A stretch of 64,000 bases of DNA, taken from positions 2,522,001 through 2,586,000 of the forward strand of contig NZ_PGFG01000001.1 of NCBI RefSeq assembly GCF_002797735.1. The letters are read 5' to 3'. The position numbers were made by a program, and so were the translations under genes. This document shows positions 24,726-34,031 of the stretch, one piece after another. The DNA comes from Thermoflavifilum aggregans (GTDB taxonomy: Bacteria > Bacteroidota > Bacteroidia > Chitinophagales > Chitinophagaceae). Below the pieces are notes generated by a model. The model had not been told where the DNA came from and did no database searches. It was given only the letters and a program-made list of their open reading frames with translations. The stretch's first letter is position 1. Every line of letters begins with the position of its first letter.

Positions 24726-25895
24726 ATGCCACCCATAGATCTATCCCTACTGATTTGGATTGCTTTTTTGCTGGTTGCCGGCGTGCAATTGTTTTATTAT
24801 CTGTTTTTTTTCAGGCGGCTGGCATTTTACAAAACAGATGATCAAACCGCTGACCCGCAAGCTGATTTCCCGCTGAGCATCATCATCTGTGCACGGGATG
24901 CAGAGCACCTGCTTCGCAAAAACATCCACTACTGGCTGCAGCAACGATATCCGAAAACAGATGGAGCACCTAATTATGAATTGCTGATTGTGGATCATTG
25001 TTCTGAGGATGATACCGCACGCTATGTGCATGAACTTACAGGTGCTTATCCGCATCTGCGCCTGATCAGGCTTTACCAGCAGGCAAAAGGTATTCCCGGA
25101 AAAAAGTTTCCACTTTCCATTGGTATCAAAAGTGCAGCTTATGAACATGTGCTGCTGACAGATGCCGACTGCAGGCCTGCTTCTGTATGGTGGGCTGCCC
25201 GCATGAGCCAGGGCTTTCAGCCTGGAAAAGAAATTGTATTGGGATATGGTGCTTATGAAAAACAGCCCGGATGGCTGAACAAAGTGATCCGATACGATGC
25301 CTTTTTCAGCGCCTTGCAATATTTGTCTTTTGCACTTGCCGGATATCCCTATATGGGCGTGGGCCGCAACCTGGCTTATCAGAAAGCCCTGTTTTTCCGT
25401 CATAAAGGTTTTGTATCGCATCAGCATATTCCTTCTGGTGATGATGATTTGTTTGTAAACCAGGCAGCCAATCGACACAATGTAGCCGTCATGCTGCACC
25501 CGGATGCATTTACCTATACCCCGGCACGCAATTCCTGGAAATTATGGTGGATGCAGAAAAAGCGACATCTGACCACCGGTAAATATTATCGCCGGTCTGA
25601 CCAGCTACGTTTAGGCTTATATGCTACTTCACATATCGGGTTTTATGTGCTGTTGCTGCTGACCTTGTTGTTGCCACCCGCTCATCTGCCATCGGTTTGG
25701 TTCTGGAGTATTACCCTAGGGGTGGTGCTATGCAGGTGGATGATCCAGCACATCATACTGCGAAAAAGTATGCAGGTATTGCAGGAACATGATTTAAAGC
25801 CTTATTATCTGTTGTTTGATATCGCTTATTGCTTGTATTACCTTATTTTTACACCACTGGCATTCAAACGTAAAGTAAGCAGCCAGTGGTCATAA
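24726..25895 (+). CDS. Membrane-associated family 2 glycosyltransferase
   Basis: 389 residues starting MPPIDLSLLIWIAFLLVAG. One N-terminal membrane helix is followed by a GT2 (GT-A fold) domain with LSIIICARDAEHLLRKN, LLIVDHCSEDDTARYV, the metal-binding VLLTDADCRP (DAD) and SGDDDLFVNQAA in the acceptor region. Three C-terminal helices (about 300-380) follow. The layout fits a processive or membrane-tethered transferase acting on a lipid-linked acceptor. The sugar is unknown. rsmG starts 3 bp downstream, so they form one transcript. This is a common pairing by position only and implies no shared function. Confidence 0.88.
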   Translation: MPPIDLSLLIWIAFLLVAGVQLFYYLFFFRRLAFYKTDDQTADPQADFPLSIIICARDAEHLLRKNIHYWLQQRYPKTDGAPNYELLIVDHCSEDDTARYVHELTGAYPHLRLIRLYQQAKGIPGKKFPLSIGIKSAAYEHVLLTDADCRPASVWWAARMSQGFQPGKEIVLGYGAYEKQPGWLNKVIRYDAFFSALQYLSFALAGYPYMGVGRNLAYQKALFFRHKGFVSHQHIPSGDDDLFVNQAANRHNVAVMLHPDAFTYTPARNSWKLWWMQKKRHLTTGKYYRRSDQLRLGLYATSHIGFYVLLLLTLLLPPAHLPSVWFWSITLGVVLCRWMIQHIILRKSMQVLQEHDLKPYYLLFDIAYCLYYLIFTPLAFKRKVSSQWS

Positions 25896-25898
25896 TTC

Positions 25899-26552
25899 AT
25901 GATTTTGCCTTACATGCCTGAACAGGATATACAGGATTCAGCAGAACTGATTACGGCATATTTCCCCGATCTTACTCCTGCACAAAAAGCACAATTTGCT
26001 GCATTGGCAGAACTGTATCATTTCTGGAATCAACGCATCAATGTAATTTCCAGAAAAGATATCCATGCTTTGTATGAACGACATGTGTTGCATTCATTAA
26101 GCATTGGATTGTGTTATCGCTTTCAGCCCGGGCAACAGGTTGTGGATATAGGCACCGGTGGCGGATTTCCGGGTATTCCGTTGGCAATCTTATTTCCCGA
26201 AACCCAATTTATTCTCATCGATTCCGTTGGAAAAAAAATTCGTGTGGTGCAGGATATCATTTACCAACTGAAACTCGTTCACGTGGAAGCATGGCAGCAG
26301 CGGGCAGAAAAGCTTCCTGCAGCCTGCTGTGATTATGCCGTAAGCAGGGCTGTTGCTCCGTTGCCTGTCTTGTGGCAATGGGCCCGCCATATTCTCAAAG
26401 CCGGAAAAGAAAACGGATTGATCTGCCTGAAAGGAGGAGATTTATCTGCAGAAATCCGTGATTGTGGCTGCCAGCCGGTGATTCACGCCTTGTATCCTTT
26501 GCTGCAAAGAGATTATTTTCAGGAAAAATATCTTTTGTTTGTTCCTGTTTAA
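25899..26552 (+). CDS. rsmG: 16S rRNA (guanine(527)-N(7))-methyltransferase RsmG
   Basis: 217 residues, normal for the family. It methylates N7 of G527 in 16S rRNA using SAM. Visible motifs are FWNQRINVISRKD and ERHVLHSLSIG (family N-terminus), the SAM-binding VVDIGTGGGFPGIPLAI (about 80-96), FILIDSVGKKI and YAVSRAVAPLPVLWQWA. A start at the second Met (25914) is also possible. It is coupled to the preceding glycosyltransferase gene (3-bp gap) and converges on the LptF/G gene with a 7-bp gap. Confidence 0.95.
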   Translation: MILPYMPEQDIQDSAELITAYFPDLTPAQKAQFAALAELYHFWNQRINVISRKDIHALYERHVLHSLSIGLCYRFQPGQQVVDIGTGGGFPGIPLAILFPETQFILIDSVGKKIRVVQDIIYQLKLVHVEAWQQRAEKLPAACCDYAVSRAVAPLPVLWQWARHILKAGKENGLICLKGGDLSAEIRDCGCQPVIHALYPLLQRDYFQEKYLLFVPV

Positions 26553-26559
26553 AGATTTT

Positions 26560-28011
26560 TTAGGTTTTTGAAAAAGGCCACCAGCGAATAAATCGGCGAA
26601 CCGATGTCTGTATTTGTTTTCCCAGGCGATAGTAAAATTCTTTATTAAACAACTGAGAATCGTTCAGTGCCTTATACACCAGAAATATGGCAATCGGTAC
26701 CAGCACCATGGTAGCCAGCCACATGCCCAGCCAGGGAGCCACAACCCCGTTTCGAGCCAGTTTCTCCCCGATGGTGGATATTACATTGTATATCACAAAA
26801 AATCCTACAGCAAATACCAATGGAGTACCTAATCCGCCCTTGCGAATGATAGAACCCAGGGGTGCACCGATTAAAAACAGCACCATGCAGGCAAATGACA
26901 AGGTAAACTTGCGATGCCATTCAATCTGATGTTTGCGGATGCTATCAGCCAGATCCTTATAATTCTGAGCTGCAATCTGCAAAACCATGTTATCATCCTG
27001 TTGCACATTCATCTGAATTCTTTGCAACACATAGCTCAACGCGGAATCAGGTATGGTTTCTATAAAATGCTGTACATGCGAAGGCGCCGGTACCCGATGC
27101 GTCAGCCAGCCGGTATCTTTCCAAGCATAAAAGGCATAGTGGGGCGTGATTTCAGATTTCACCCTGCGGCCCGGATCCTCGAGCTGCAAACGGATGGAAT
27201 CAATCGCCTGATTGAGCTGCTTCACATTCAGCATCTGATAGGATCCTGCAAACAACTGAATGGGTGTGCGTGTAAAAGCAAATGAACTCAGGTCAAAGAT
27301 TTTCTGAAAACGATGAAAATGTACGCGTACAAAATCATTCGATACTGCGGGCCGGAAGCCACGTTCTTCATATTCCCAACCGTTGAATAAAGTGAATACC
27401 ACATACCGTTTGTTGGGTGATTGTTCCATGATACCTCTCTCAGCTAAAATAAGCTTATCACTGGTGCTGTTGCTGCGATCGTAAATCACTACATGATAAA
27501 TGGTTTTGCCGTCAGGATCCTTATCGCCTACGCGGATGGCATAACCTTCCAGCTGATTGAAAAACACACCCGGTTTAATGTTAAATCCATGCTTGAGATT
27601 ACGGATATCATACAACAGGGAATCCCCATGCAGATTAGCCCATGGAATGACATAATTGGAAAACAAAAAAGCAAGAATGGCAATGCATCCACTTAAAATA
27701 ATCAAGGGCTGCATAAAACGCATCAGGGAAATGCCGGCCGATTTCAATGCCACCAATTCAAAGTTTTCACCCAAATTCCCAAACGTCATAATGGAGGAAA
27801 GCAAAATAGCCAGCGGAAGCGCAAGGGGAACCATCTGGGTGCTCATGTAGCCCAGCAATTTTAAAATAATGCCCATCTCCAATCCCTTTCCCACCAGATC
27901 ATCAATATACTTCCACAGAAATTGCATGATCAGCACAAACAGGGTGATGAAAAAAGTAACCACAAAAGGTCCAAGAAAGGCCTTGATGATGAGCTTATCT
28001 AGTTTTTTCAT
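26560..28011 (-). CDS. LptF/LptG family lipopolysaccharide export permease (long form)
   Basis: 483 residues. It starts MKKLDKLIIKAFLGPFVVTFF, and N-terminal helices run through QMVPLALPLAILLSSIMTFGNLGENFELVALKSAGISLMRFM, the conserved cytoplasmic coupling segment of the YjgP/YjgQ family. A long periplasmic domain (about 130-370, longer than in the paralogue at 20003) carries GVFFNQLEGYAIRVGDKD, and three C-terminal helices end the protein (MVLFLIGAPLGSIIRKGGLG onward). It is the likely partner of the shorter permease in the LPS exporter LptB2FG. The extra periplasmic length is common in Bacteroidota members. It is divergent from the hypothetical gene at 28081. Confidence 0.9.
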   Translation of the reverse strand: MKKLDKLIIKAFLGPFVVTFFITLFVLIMQFLWKYIDDLVGKGLEMGIILKLLGYMSTQMVPLALPLAILLSSIMTFGNLGENFELVALKSAGISLMRFMQPLIILSGCIAILAFLFSNYVIPWANLHGDSLLYDIRNLKHGFNIKPGVFFNQLEGYAIRVGDKDPDGKTIYHVVIYDRSNSTSDKLILAERGIMEQSPNKRYVVFTLFNGWEYEERGFRPAVSNDFVRVHFHRFQKIFDLSSFAFTRTPIQLFAGSYQMLNVKQLNQAIDSIRLQLEDPGRRVKSEITPHYAFYAWKDTGWLTHRVPAPSHVQHFIETIPDSALSYVLQRIQMNVQQDDNMVLQIAAQNYKDLADSIRKHQIEWHRKFTLSFACMVLFLIGAPLGSIIRKGGLGTPLVFAVGFFVIYNVISTIGEKLARNGVVAPWLGMWLATMVLVPIAIFLVYKALNDSQLFNKEFYYRLGKQIQTSVRRFIRWWPFSKT

Positions 28012-28080
28012 CCCTGCCAGATTTTGTTTTTTGCTTCATCTTTGTTGCCGATCAGATACATATAACCGAAAATCATACGC

Positions 28081-28722
28081 ATGAAAGGTCGCGAATCAGC
28101 AGCAAATTTAGGGCTTTCACCACAGGAACTTGAGCTGGTACTCAACAGCGAATGGATACTGATGAAAAACCAGGTCATGCAAAAAGCCGTTGCTCTGATG
28201 GGGCAATTGCATGAAGCCCTGCGGCAGACTCTGAAAGGATGGCATCTGCCCGAAGTATGGCTGCAGCCCGGTGCCAAAATATCCAGGGGCGAACATTACC
28301 AGGGCTTGCCTTATGTAATACTCGATTATCCCCGTTTCTTCAGCCAGCATGATGTACTGGCCTGCAGAAGCCTGTTTTGGTGGGGACATTATTTTACCTG
28401 TACTCTGCATATCTCTGGAAATTTTCTTGTCCAATATCGTCCGCTTTTGCTTGCAGGTTTTGAATTTTGCCGGGAACAGGGATGGTGGGTGAGTTGCGGT
28501 GCGGAAGAATGGACCCATCAGCTACACGGGAGTGCTGACTATCAGCCTCTTGCCCAACTTTCACGCGATACCTATCAGTCCCTTCTGCAAGAGCGGAGAT
28601 TTCTGAAGCTGGTAAAAAGTTATCCCCTGCAGGAATGGAACGGCTTTGTTTCTTTTGCGGAGGAAAATTACAGTCAGTTGCTCAGGTGCCTGGGAATGGC
28701 TCCGGATTCTATCTATTCATAA
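28081..28722 (+). CDS. Conserved hypothetical protein, Bacteroidota-type
   Basis: 213 residues, soluble, Trp-rich, with no signal peptide or membrane helix. I recognise no catalytic motif. Features include an N-terminal helical part (LGLSPQELELVLNSEWILMKNQVM), a central YQGLPYVILDYPRFFSQHDVLACRSLFWWGHYF segment and GWWVSCGAEEWTHQL. The composition and the regular alternation of strand-like and helix-like blocks indicate a real folded protein. It lies between a divergent LptF/G gene and a convergent START-like gene whose 3' end it overlaps by 6 bp. No function is proposed. Confidence 0.75.
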   Translation: MKGRESAANLGLSPQELELVLNSEWILMKNQVMQKAVALMGQLHEALRQTLKGWHLPEVWLQPGAKISRGEHYQGLPYVILDYPRFFSQHDVLACRSLFWWGHYFTCTLHISGNFLVQYRPLLLAGFEFCREQGWWVSCGAEEWTHQLHGSADYQPLAQLSRDTYQSLLQERRFLKLVKSYPLQEWNGFVSFAEENYSQLLRCLGMAPDSIYS

Positions 28723-29106
28723 ACTTCCGATACGATGTAAAAGTTCTTTTATCTGATAATCCCAAAGCCTTGATTGATCTTGAATTTCTTTTTTATCTGC
28801 AAAATCCTTCACAACCAGAACAGTTTCGTTGGTAACCTCTGACTTCTGAATACGGAACTCAAAATATTCATCTTTCTGGCTGTTAAGCCAGCGTAGGCGA
28901 ATATATTCCTCTGGCTTTTGCTCCACAATCTGAGCTTTTTCTACGGATCCATTCCATGAAAAAGAAAATACATTATCCCGCAAATCCACCTTATCTGCAA
29001 ACCATTCCTGCAGTCCGGCCGGCGTTGCCAGAAATTCATACAAAATAGCCGGTGAACAACGCACAGGATATTCTAACGTGTACTGAATGCGCTTCGTCAT
29101 GCTCAT
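28717..29106 (-). CDS. START-like (AHSA1/SRPBCC-type) domain protein
   Basis: 129 residues from the ATG at 29106 (MSMTKRIQYTLEYPV); Met at 29100 is equally likely. The longer frame to 29253 has low-complexity upstream residues and is rejected. The sequence has the helix-grip signature of small START-like proteins: SPAILYEFLATPAGLQEWFADKV, then FSFSWNGSVEKAQIVEQKPEEYIRLRW and a C-terminal long helix. This matches the START-like proteins widespread in Bacteroidota, which are thought to bind hydrophobic ligands; no ligand is known. It converges on the hypothetical gene (6-bp overlap). Confidence 0.85.
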   Translation of the reverse strand: MSMTKRIQYTLEYPVRCSPAILYEFLATPAGLQEWFADKVDLRDNVFSFSWNGSVEKAQIVEQKPEEYIRLRWLNSQKDEYFEFRIQKSEVTNETVLVVKDFADKKEIQDQSRLWDYQIKELLHRIGSL

Positions 29107-29243
29107 GATTTTAACTATCTTCCCGATATGCAAGTATAGAAAAATAATATATCCCTCAAAATATTTTTCAAATGCCCATTCCTGCAGGATCTGCCCACAC
29201 AAGCCCCTGAAAATTGAAAAACAAGCCGGGATTTTTTTATTTT

Positions 29244-29274
29244 TTTGAAACAATCAAAAAAATATATATATTTG
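29244..29274 (+). promoter_or_regulatory. Promoter of rpoD
   Basis: TTTG at 29244-29247 and TATATTTG at 29267-29274 are separated by 19 bp, an excellent match to the Bacteroidota primary-sigma promoter (TTTG, 19-21 bp, TAnnTTTG). The predicted transcription start is near 29280, giving a 5' leader of about 40 bases. If so, RpoD transcribes its own gene. Confidence 0.8.
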
Positions 29275-29323
29275 GCTGCACGCTTTTAACATTTTTTTAA
29301 CCTACAAAAATCCACCCACTACC

Positions 29324-30199
29324 ATGTCGATGCGTCAGCTGAAGATTACCAAATCCATTACCAACCGTGAATCTCAGTCCCTTGAAAAGTACCTGCAGGA
29401 AATCGGAAAAGTAGATTTGCTGAGCCCCGAAGAAGAAGTGGAATTAGCCATCCGCATTAAGCAGGGTGACCAAAAAGCACTGGAAAAGCTTACCAAGGCC
29501 AATCTGCGCTTTGTGGTATCTGTAGCCAAGCAATATCAGAACCAAGGGCTTTCTCTCTGCGATCTGATCAACGAAGGCAATCTGGGGCTTATCAAAGCAG
29601 CACAGCGATTTGATGAGACCCGCGGATTCAAGTTTATTTCCTACGCTGTCTGGTGGATCCGCCAGTCCATCCTTCAGGCATTGGCCGAGCAGTCGCGCAT
29701 TGTAAGGCTTCCATTGAACAAAGTGGGCCTGTCGAATAAAATCAGCAAGACCTATTGCCAGTTGGAACAGGAGTACGAGCGCGAGCCTTCAGCAGAAGAA
29801 CTGGCCGAAGTCCTGGATATTCAGCCGGAAGAAGTAGAAGCCACCCTGGGGCTTTCCGGGCGGCCTGTTTCTGTGGATGCCCCGTTTGCCGAAGGAGAAG
29901 AGGGTTCCCTGCTGGATATTCTGGAAAATCCCAACTCCGAAAGTGCCGATTTAGCCTTAACCTATCACGAATCGCTGCGGCGGGAAATTGAACGCTCCCT
30001 TTCCACCCTTACCGAACGCCAAAAAGATGTGGTGAAATTGTATTTCGGTATCGGAGTAGAACATCCCATGTCACTAGAGGATATCGGTGAAAAATTCGGC
30101 CTTACCCGCGAACGGGTGCGCCAAATCAAAGACAAAGCCATCAATAAATTGCGTACGGCTTCTCGGTGCAAGCACCTACGCCATTTTCTAGGCGTATAG
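29324..30199 (+). CDS. rpoD: RNA polymerase primary sigma factor RpoD (Bacteroidota SigA)
   Basis: 291 residues; the third residue ([20 protein letters not shown] at 29330) is the start usual in the phylum. It lacks the acidic region 1.1 of proteobacterial sigma-70, as is normal for Bacteroidota. Region 1.2 is [20 protein letters not shown]. Region 2 contains [29 protein letters not shown] and [15 protein letters not shown], region 3 [14 protein letters not shown], and region 4 the helix-turn-helix [20 protein letters not shown]. It directs RNA polymerase to TTG/TAnnTTTG promoters such as those listed here. ffh follows with its own promoter-like box. Confidence 0.97.
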   Translation: MSMRQLKITKSITNRESQSLEKYLQEIGKVDLLSPEEEVELAIRIKQGDQKALEKLTKANLRFVVSVAKQYQNQGLSLCDLINEGNLGLIKAAQRFDETRGFKFISYAVWWIRQSILQALAEQSRIVRLPLNKVGLSNKISKTYCQLEQEYEREPSAEELAEVLDIQPEEVEATLGLSGRPVSVDAPFAEGEEGSLLDILENPNSESADLALTYHESLRREIERSLSTLTERQKDVVKLYFGIGVEHPMSLEDIGEKFGLTRERVRQIKDKAINKLRTASRCKHLRHFLGV

Positions 30200-30235
30200 A
30201 CTGAACCTCTCCTTCCGTTTTGGCCGGAAAGCGCA

Positions 30236-30260
30236 TAATTTTGCACACTTAATGTGCAAA
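30236..30260 (+). promoter_or_regulatory. ffh promoter box overlapping an 8-bp inverted repeat
   Basis: TAATTTTG at 30236-30243 is a perfect TAnnTTTG box, 21 bases before the ffh ATG. An inverted repeat TTTGCACA (30240-30247), loop CTTAA, TGTGCAAA (30253-30260) begins inside the box and ends 4 bases before the ATG. It could be an operator or a hairpin in the short 5' leader. No correctly spaced -33 TTG was found. Confidence 0.55.
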
Positions 30261-30264
30261 TCAG

Positions 30265-31584
30265 ATGTTTGAATCTTTATCGGAAAGGCTGGAATCGGCT
30301 TTTAAGCAGCTCAAAGGCCAGGGCAGAATCACAGAAATCAATGTAGCATCGACTCTAAAAGAGATTCGCCGCGCCCTGGTAGATGCGGATGTACACTATA
30401 AGATTGCCAAGGAATTCACAGACCGGGTAAAGGAAAAAGCCCTCGGTGCCAAGGTGTTGCAGGCCGTTTCTCCTGGGCAACTCATGGTAAAGCTTGTGCA
30501 GGATGAACTTACTGCTCTGATGGGTGGCGAGGCGGCTTCTCTTTCCCTGGAGCAGAAGCCATCCGTCATATTGGTTGTAGGCCTGCAGGGTTCCGGCAAA
30601 ACCACATTTTCCGGGAAACTGGCTTATTTCATCCGCCAAAAGCTGCATAAATCGCCGTTGCTTGTAGCTGCCGATATTTATCGCCCTGCCGCCATTGAAC
30701 AGCTCAAGGTCATCGGCCAGCAAATCCAGGTTCCCGTATTTTCCGAAGAAGGTCTTCCAGCTGTGGAAATTGCCCGAAAAGCCGTTACAGAAGCCAAAAA
30801 CCGCGGCTACCAGGTAGTAATTATTGATACGGCCGGACGGCTGGCTATCGATGAAGCCATGATGCAGGAAGTAGCCGATATCAAAGCAGCTGTGAATCCG
30901 GAAGAAATTCTATTTGTGGCCGATGCTATGACCGGCCAGGATGCCGTTAACACAGCAAAAGCCTTTCACGACCGGCTGGCTTTTACAGGTGTAGTCCTGA
31001 CAAAAATGGATGGAGACACCCGCGGAGGGGCCGCACTTTCCATTAAATACACCATTCAAAAGCCTATCAAATTTGTAAGTGCTGGAGAAAAACCCGATAC
31101 GCTCGATGTATTTTATCCCGAACGCATGGCTCAGCGTATCCTGGGCATGGGCGATATTGTTTCCCTGGTAGAAAAAGCCCAGGAACAGTACGACGCCGAA
31201 ATGGCGAAACGCCTGGAAAAAAAGATCCGCAAAAACCAGTTTGACTTAAACGATTTTAAAGAACAACTGGCCCAGATCCGCAAAATGGGCAACCTGAAAG
31301 ATCTGCTCGCCATGATCCCGGGCATGGGCAAACAACTTAAAAACCTGGACCTGAACGACGATGCCTTTAAGGGCATTGAAGCCATCATCAATTCCATGAC
31401 TCCGGAGGAAAGGGCCAACCCCGATATCATCGACGGCAGCCGCCGCCGCAGAATAGCACAAGGGTCCGGACGCGATATTCAGGAAGTCAACCAATTCCTC
31501 AAACAGTTCGAACAAATGCGCCAGATGATGAAGATGATGAATAAAATGGGATCCGTTAACCCTTTACATATCAGAAAAAATTAA
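30265..31584 (+). CDS. ffh: Signal recognition particle protein Ffh
   Basis: 439 residues. N domain (about 1-90: SERLESAFKQLKGQGRITE), then the G domain with G1 VGLQGSGKTT (about 105-114), VAADIYRPAAIEQL, G3 DTAGRLAIDEAMM, G4 TKMDGDTRGGAALS and the closing GEKPDTLDVF. The Met-rich M domain (about 300-430) has the RNA-binding region RRRIAQGSGRDIQEVNQFLKQF and a Met-rich tail (MRQMMKMMNKMG). It binds signal peptides and SRP RNA and delivers ribosomes to FtsY and SecYEG. It has a normal length and intact motifs. The SRP RNA gene is not in this window. Confidence 0.97.
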   Translation: MFESLSERLESAFKQLKGQGRITEINVASTLKEIRRALVDADVHYKIAKEFTDRVKEKALGAKVLQAVSPGQLMVKLVQDELTALMGGEAASLSLEQKPSVILVVGLQGSGKTTFSGKLAYFIRQKLHKSPLLVAADIYRPAAIEQLKVIGQQIQVPVFSEEGLPAVEIARKAVTEAKNRGYQVVIIDTAGRLAIDEAMMQEVADIKAAVNPEEILFVADAMTGQDAVNTAKAFHDRLAFTGVVLTKMDGDTRGGAALSIKYTIQKPIKFVSAGEKPDTLDVFYPERMAQRILGMGDIVSLVEKAQEQYDAEMAKRLEKKIRKNQFDLNDFKEQLAQIRKMGNLKDLLAMIPGMGKQLKNLDLNDDAFKGIEAIINSMTPEERANPDIIDGSRRRRIAQGSGRDIQEVNQFLKQFEQMRQMMKMMNKMGSVNPLHIRKN

Positions 31585-31642
31585 AATCCAGATATCCATA
31601 AAATTTTCCTGAGAGATAATGGATTTTTCCTGAGGAATCTTG

Positions 31643-31650
31643 TAGTTTTG
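31643..31650 (+). promoter_or_regulatory. Candidate promoter -7 box for the rpsP operon
   Basis: TAGTTTTG matches TAnnTTTG, 35 bp before the rpsP ATG. It fits transcription of rpsP-rimM-trmD from this point. No clear TTG lies 19-21 bp upstream; a run of T at 31624-31628 is the nearest candidate. Confidence 0.5.
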
Positions 31651-31685
31651 CACGCGATACTCGCAAAAAAATAATTCGTTTATTT

Positions 31686-32153
31686 ATGCCAGTAAAAATC
31701 AGATTACAACGCCACGGAGCCAAAAAGAAACCGTATTATTTCATTGTAGTGGCCGATTCCAGGGCTCCACGCGATGGGAAGTTCATCCAGAAAATCGGAA
31801 TCTACAACCCCTTAACCGTTCCGGCCACCATCTCCATTGACCGAAACAAGGCCTTGCATTGGCTGCAGAAAGGCGCTCAGCCCACCGATACTGTACGGCG
31901 CATTCTGTCCTTCAAAGGCATCCTCTACCTGAAACACCTGCTCAGAGGTGTAAAACTGGGTCTGTTTGATGAACAAACAGCCTGGGAGCGTTTTGAAAAA
32001 TGGAACGCAGAACATGAAAAGAAAATTGCTGCCCGGAGGGAATACCATAAAAAAGCCAGAATGCAACAGGCTACGCCGGTTGTAAAAAAAGTAGAGGATG
32101 AAACGAAATCAGAATCCTCTTCCAATCCGGATACAAAGCCTGCAACCGAATAG
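31686..32153 (+). CDS. rpsP: 30S ribosomal protein S16
   Basis: 155 residues. The first 80 are the S16 core ([62 protein letters not shown]). A further 70 residues, rich in Lys, Glu and Ser, extend the C-terminus beyond the roughly 82-residue E. coli protein; such tails are normal in Bacteroidota. It is an early-assembling 30S protein. It heads the rpsP-rimM-trmD-rplS group, which has the same gene order as in E. coli. Confidence 0.97.
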   Translation: MPVKIRLQRHGAKKKPYYFIVVADSRAPRDGKFIQKIGIYNPLTVPATISIDRNKALHWLQKGAQPTDTVRRILSFKGILYLKHLLRGVKLGLFDEQTAWERFEKWNAEHEKKIAARREYHKKARMQQATPVVKKVEDETKSESSSNPDTKPATE

Positions 32154-32199
32154 CGCGTATCTTTCAGAATAGTATCCATTCATCCTAAACCAATATCCA

Positions 32200-32748
32200 T
32201 TGGCTCGTCTGGTCACGGGATATGCTAAAAATTATTATCCCGTCGGAAGAATCGTAGGAGTCAGGGGAATCCGGGGTGAAATGGTGGTACAGCATACCAT
32301 GGGCGAAGATCCGGTGCTGGACCAATGGGAAGTGGTTTTTATTGAAGTGAGGGAACATAGCTTTATCCCGTATTTTATCCAATCGGCCCAGCTACCCAAC
32401 ACCCACGAATTGTGGCTTCAGCTTCATGAGATCCAAACCCGGGAACAGGCCCTTCCGCTCATCCATAAACAACTTTACCTTCCGGAAGAAGAATTTCGTG
32501 CACGTGCCCCGCATTCTCCGTTTCAGCTGCTGGGTTACGAAATTCACATCCACGACACATCATCACCAGAGCGCCTGGGCCTGGTGGAAGAAATCATCGA
32601 AGCCCCTACCCAGCTGATTTTAAAAACATTTTACCAGCAAAAAGAAATATTGATTCCGCTCAATGAACAGACATGGGTTGCTACCGATTCCAGGAAAAGG
32701 CAACTTTATCTTCGTCTTCCGGAAGGTCTTCTGGATGTGTATCTTTAA
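32200..32748 (+). CDS. rimM: Ribosome maturation factor RimM
   Basis: 182 residues counted from the TTG at 32200. The N-terminal domain reads YYPVGRIVGVRGIRGEMVV, and a PRC-barrel domain occupies the C-terminal half (FQLLGYEIHI, LGLVEEIIEAPTQLILKTF, ILIPLNEQTWVATDSRKRQLYLRLPEGLLDVY). It assists 30S head assembly with S19. No in-frame ATG exists between the upstream stop at 32170 and the family-conserved residues, so the gene almost certainly begins with a non-ATG codon, most simply TTG at 32200. It lies between rpsP and trmD, with a 46-bp gap before and a 12-bp gap after. Confidence 0.92.
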   Translation: MARLVTGYAKNYYPVGRIVGVRGIRGEMVVQHTMGEDPVLDQWEVVFIEVREHSFIPYFIQSAQLPNTHELWLQLHEIQTREQALPLIHKQLYLPEEEFRARAPHSPFQLLGYEIHIHDTSSPERLGLVEEIIEAPTQLILKTFYQQKEILIPLNEQTWVATDSRKRQLYLRLPEGLLDVYL

Positions 32749-32760
32749 GGCTTATTGGCT

Positions 32761-33462
32761 ATGCGAATTGATATTATCAGTGCGGTACCTCAGCTGCTGG
32801 AAAGTCCTTTCAGCCATTCCATCCTGAAAAGAGCACAGGATAAGGGTTTGCTGCAGATCCAGATACACAATCTGCGCGATTATACGCCTTATTCACACAA
32901 GCAGATTGATGATTACCCTTACGGTGGAGGAGCAGGTATGGTGCTGATGCCCGAACCACTGGCCAGGGCCATTGAAAGCCTGAAAGCACAACGGACATAC
33001 GATGAAATTATTTTCCTCACACCCGATGGCGAACCCTTTACCCAGGCTGTTGCCAACCGACTCTCTCTCAAACAGGCCCTGATGCTGATTTGCGGCCATT
33101 ACAAAGGGATTGATGAACGCATCCGGGAACATTTTGTGACCATGGAACTCTCCATAGGAGACTATGTCATTTCAGGAGGCGAACTTGCGGCTGCCGTTGT
33201 TACCGATGCAGTTGCCCGGCTCATACCCGGTGTATTAAACGATGAAACTTCGGCTCTCAGCGATTCATTTCAGGATCAGCTGCTCTCCCCACCAGTATAC
33301 ACCCGGCCGGCCGATTTCCGCGGATGGAAAGTTCCTGAAATTTTATTGAGCGGCGACCATGAAAAAATTGCCCGGTGGCGCTATGAAAAAGCACTTGAAC
33401 GCACCCGGCAACGTCGCCCGCAGCTGCTTTCTCATTCCGAAGACCCGGAAAAAACAGCCTAA
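32761..33462 (+). CDS. trmD: tRNA (guanine(37)-N1)-methyltransferase TrmD
   Basis: 233 residues from the ATG at 32761 ([20 protein letters not shown]); the TTG two codons upstream is rejected. It methylates G37 of tRNAs, preventing frameshifting. The SPOUT knot signatures are present: [51 protein letters not shown] and [13 protein letters not shown]. The C-terminal domain ends with [21 protein letters not shown]. It is third in the rpsP operon; rplS follows with its own promoter. Confidence 0.97.
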   Translation: MRIDIISAVPQLLESPFSHSILKRAQDKGLLQIQIHNLRDYTPYSHKQIDDYPYGGGAGMVLMPEPLARAIESLKAQRTYDEIIFLTPDGEPFTQAVANRLSLKQALMLICGHYKGIDERIREHFVTMELSIGDYVISGGELAAAVVTDAVARLIPGVLNDETSALSDSFQDQLLSPPVYTRPADFRGWKVPEILLSGDHEKIARWRYEKALERTRQRRPQLLSHSEDPEKTA

Positions 33463-33464
33463 AA

Positions 33465-33495
33465 TTGTTCGGCACCAAAATCTTTTTTACCTTTG
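33465..33495 (+). promoter_or_regulatory. Promoter of rplS
   Basis: TTG at 33465-33467 and TACCTTTG at 33488-33495 are 20 bp apart, a close match to the Bacteroidota promoter consensus. The box ends 24 bases before the rplS ATG. This implies that rplS can be expressed independently of rpsP-rimM-trmD. Confidence 0.72.
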
Positions 33496-33519
33496 CGCAT
33501 TCTTTAAAAGCTCATAGCT

Positions 33520-33864
33520 ATGGATCCGATTAGCTTTGTTCATCAGCAACTTACCCCCGCCAAGGAATTCCCTCCTTTTAAGCCGGGCGATAATATCACC
33601 GTTACCTATCGGATTGTGGAAGGAAATAAAGAAAGAACACAGTCTTTCAAAGGTGATGTGATTAAGCGACAAGGCCGCGGATACACGGCTACCTTTACGG
33701 TCAGGAAAGTGTCGGATGGTATCGGGGTGGAAAGAACCTTCCCTCTCTATTCCCCCAACATTGAATCCATTGTGCTGAACAAGACGGGTAAGGTCAGAAG
33801 GGCTAAGCTCTATTACCTGCGCGAACGTTCCGGAAAATCAGCCCGTATTCGTGAAAAGCGCTGA
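33520..33864 (+). CDS. rplS: 50S ribosomal protein L19
   Basis: 114 residues, the normal length. The sequence reads [20 protein letters not shown], then [40 protein letters not shown] and the basic end [18 protein letters not shown], all characteristic of L19. The protein sits at the 30S-50S interface. It has its own promoter and closes the conserved rpsP-rimM-trmD-rplS group. Confidence 0.97.
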   Translation: MDPISFVHQQLTPAKEFPPFKPGDNITVTYRIVEGNKERTQSFKGDVIKRQGRGYTATFTVRKVSDGIGVERTFPLYSPNIESIVLNKTGKVRRAKLYYLRERSGKSARIREKR

Positions 33865-33981
33865 TGGCTTGCTCTCTGCTTTTTAGCCGTAAGTTTTGAT
33901 TTTTAGGCTTCAAAGCAAAGATTAACTAAATTTTTCTGCATCTTTATCGTCCAAGGTTAGGTTTTTCTCGTATATTGCTTA

Positions 33982-33989
33982 TATATTTG
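33982..33989 (+). promoter_or_regulatory. Candidate promoter -7 box for tatA
   Basis: TATATTTG matches TAnnTTTG, 42 bp before the tatA ATG, in an AT-rich 167-bp gap after rplS. No correctly spaced TTG is evident upstream. Confidence 0.45.
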
Positions 33990-34031
33990 TAGTGGTAATG
34001 GTTTATTTGGTTCACTAAAAACAGTGAGTTT

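Noticed and set aside
29107-29253. Longer START-like protein beginning at 29253
   Set aside because: The added residues are low-complexity and the family start is at the MSMTKRIQYTLEYP segment.
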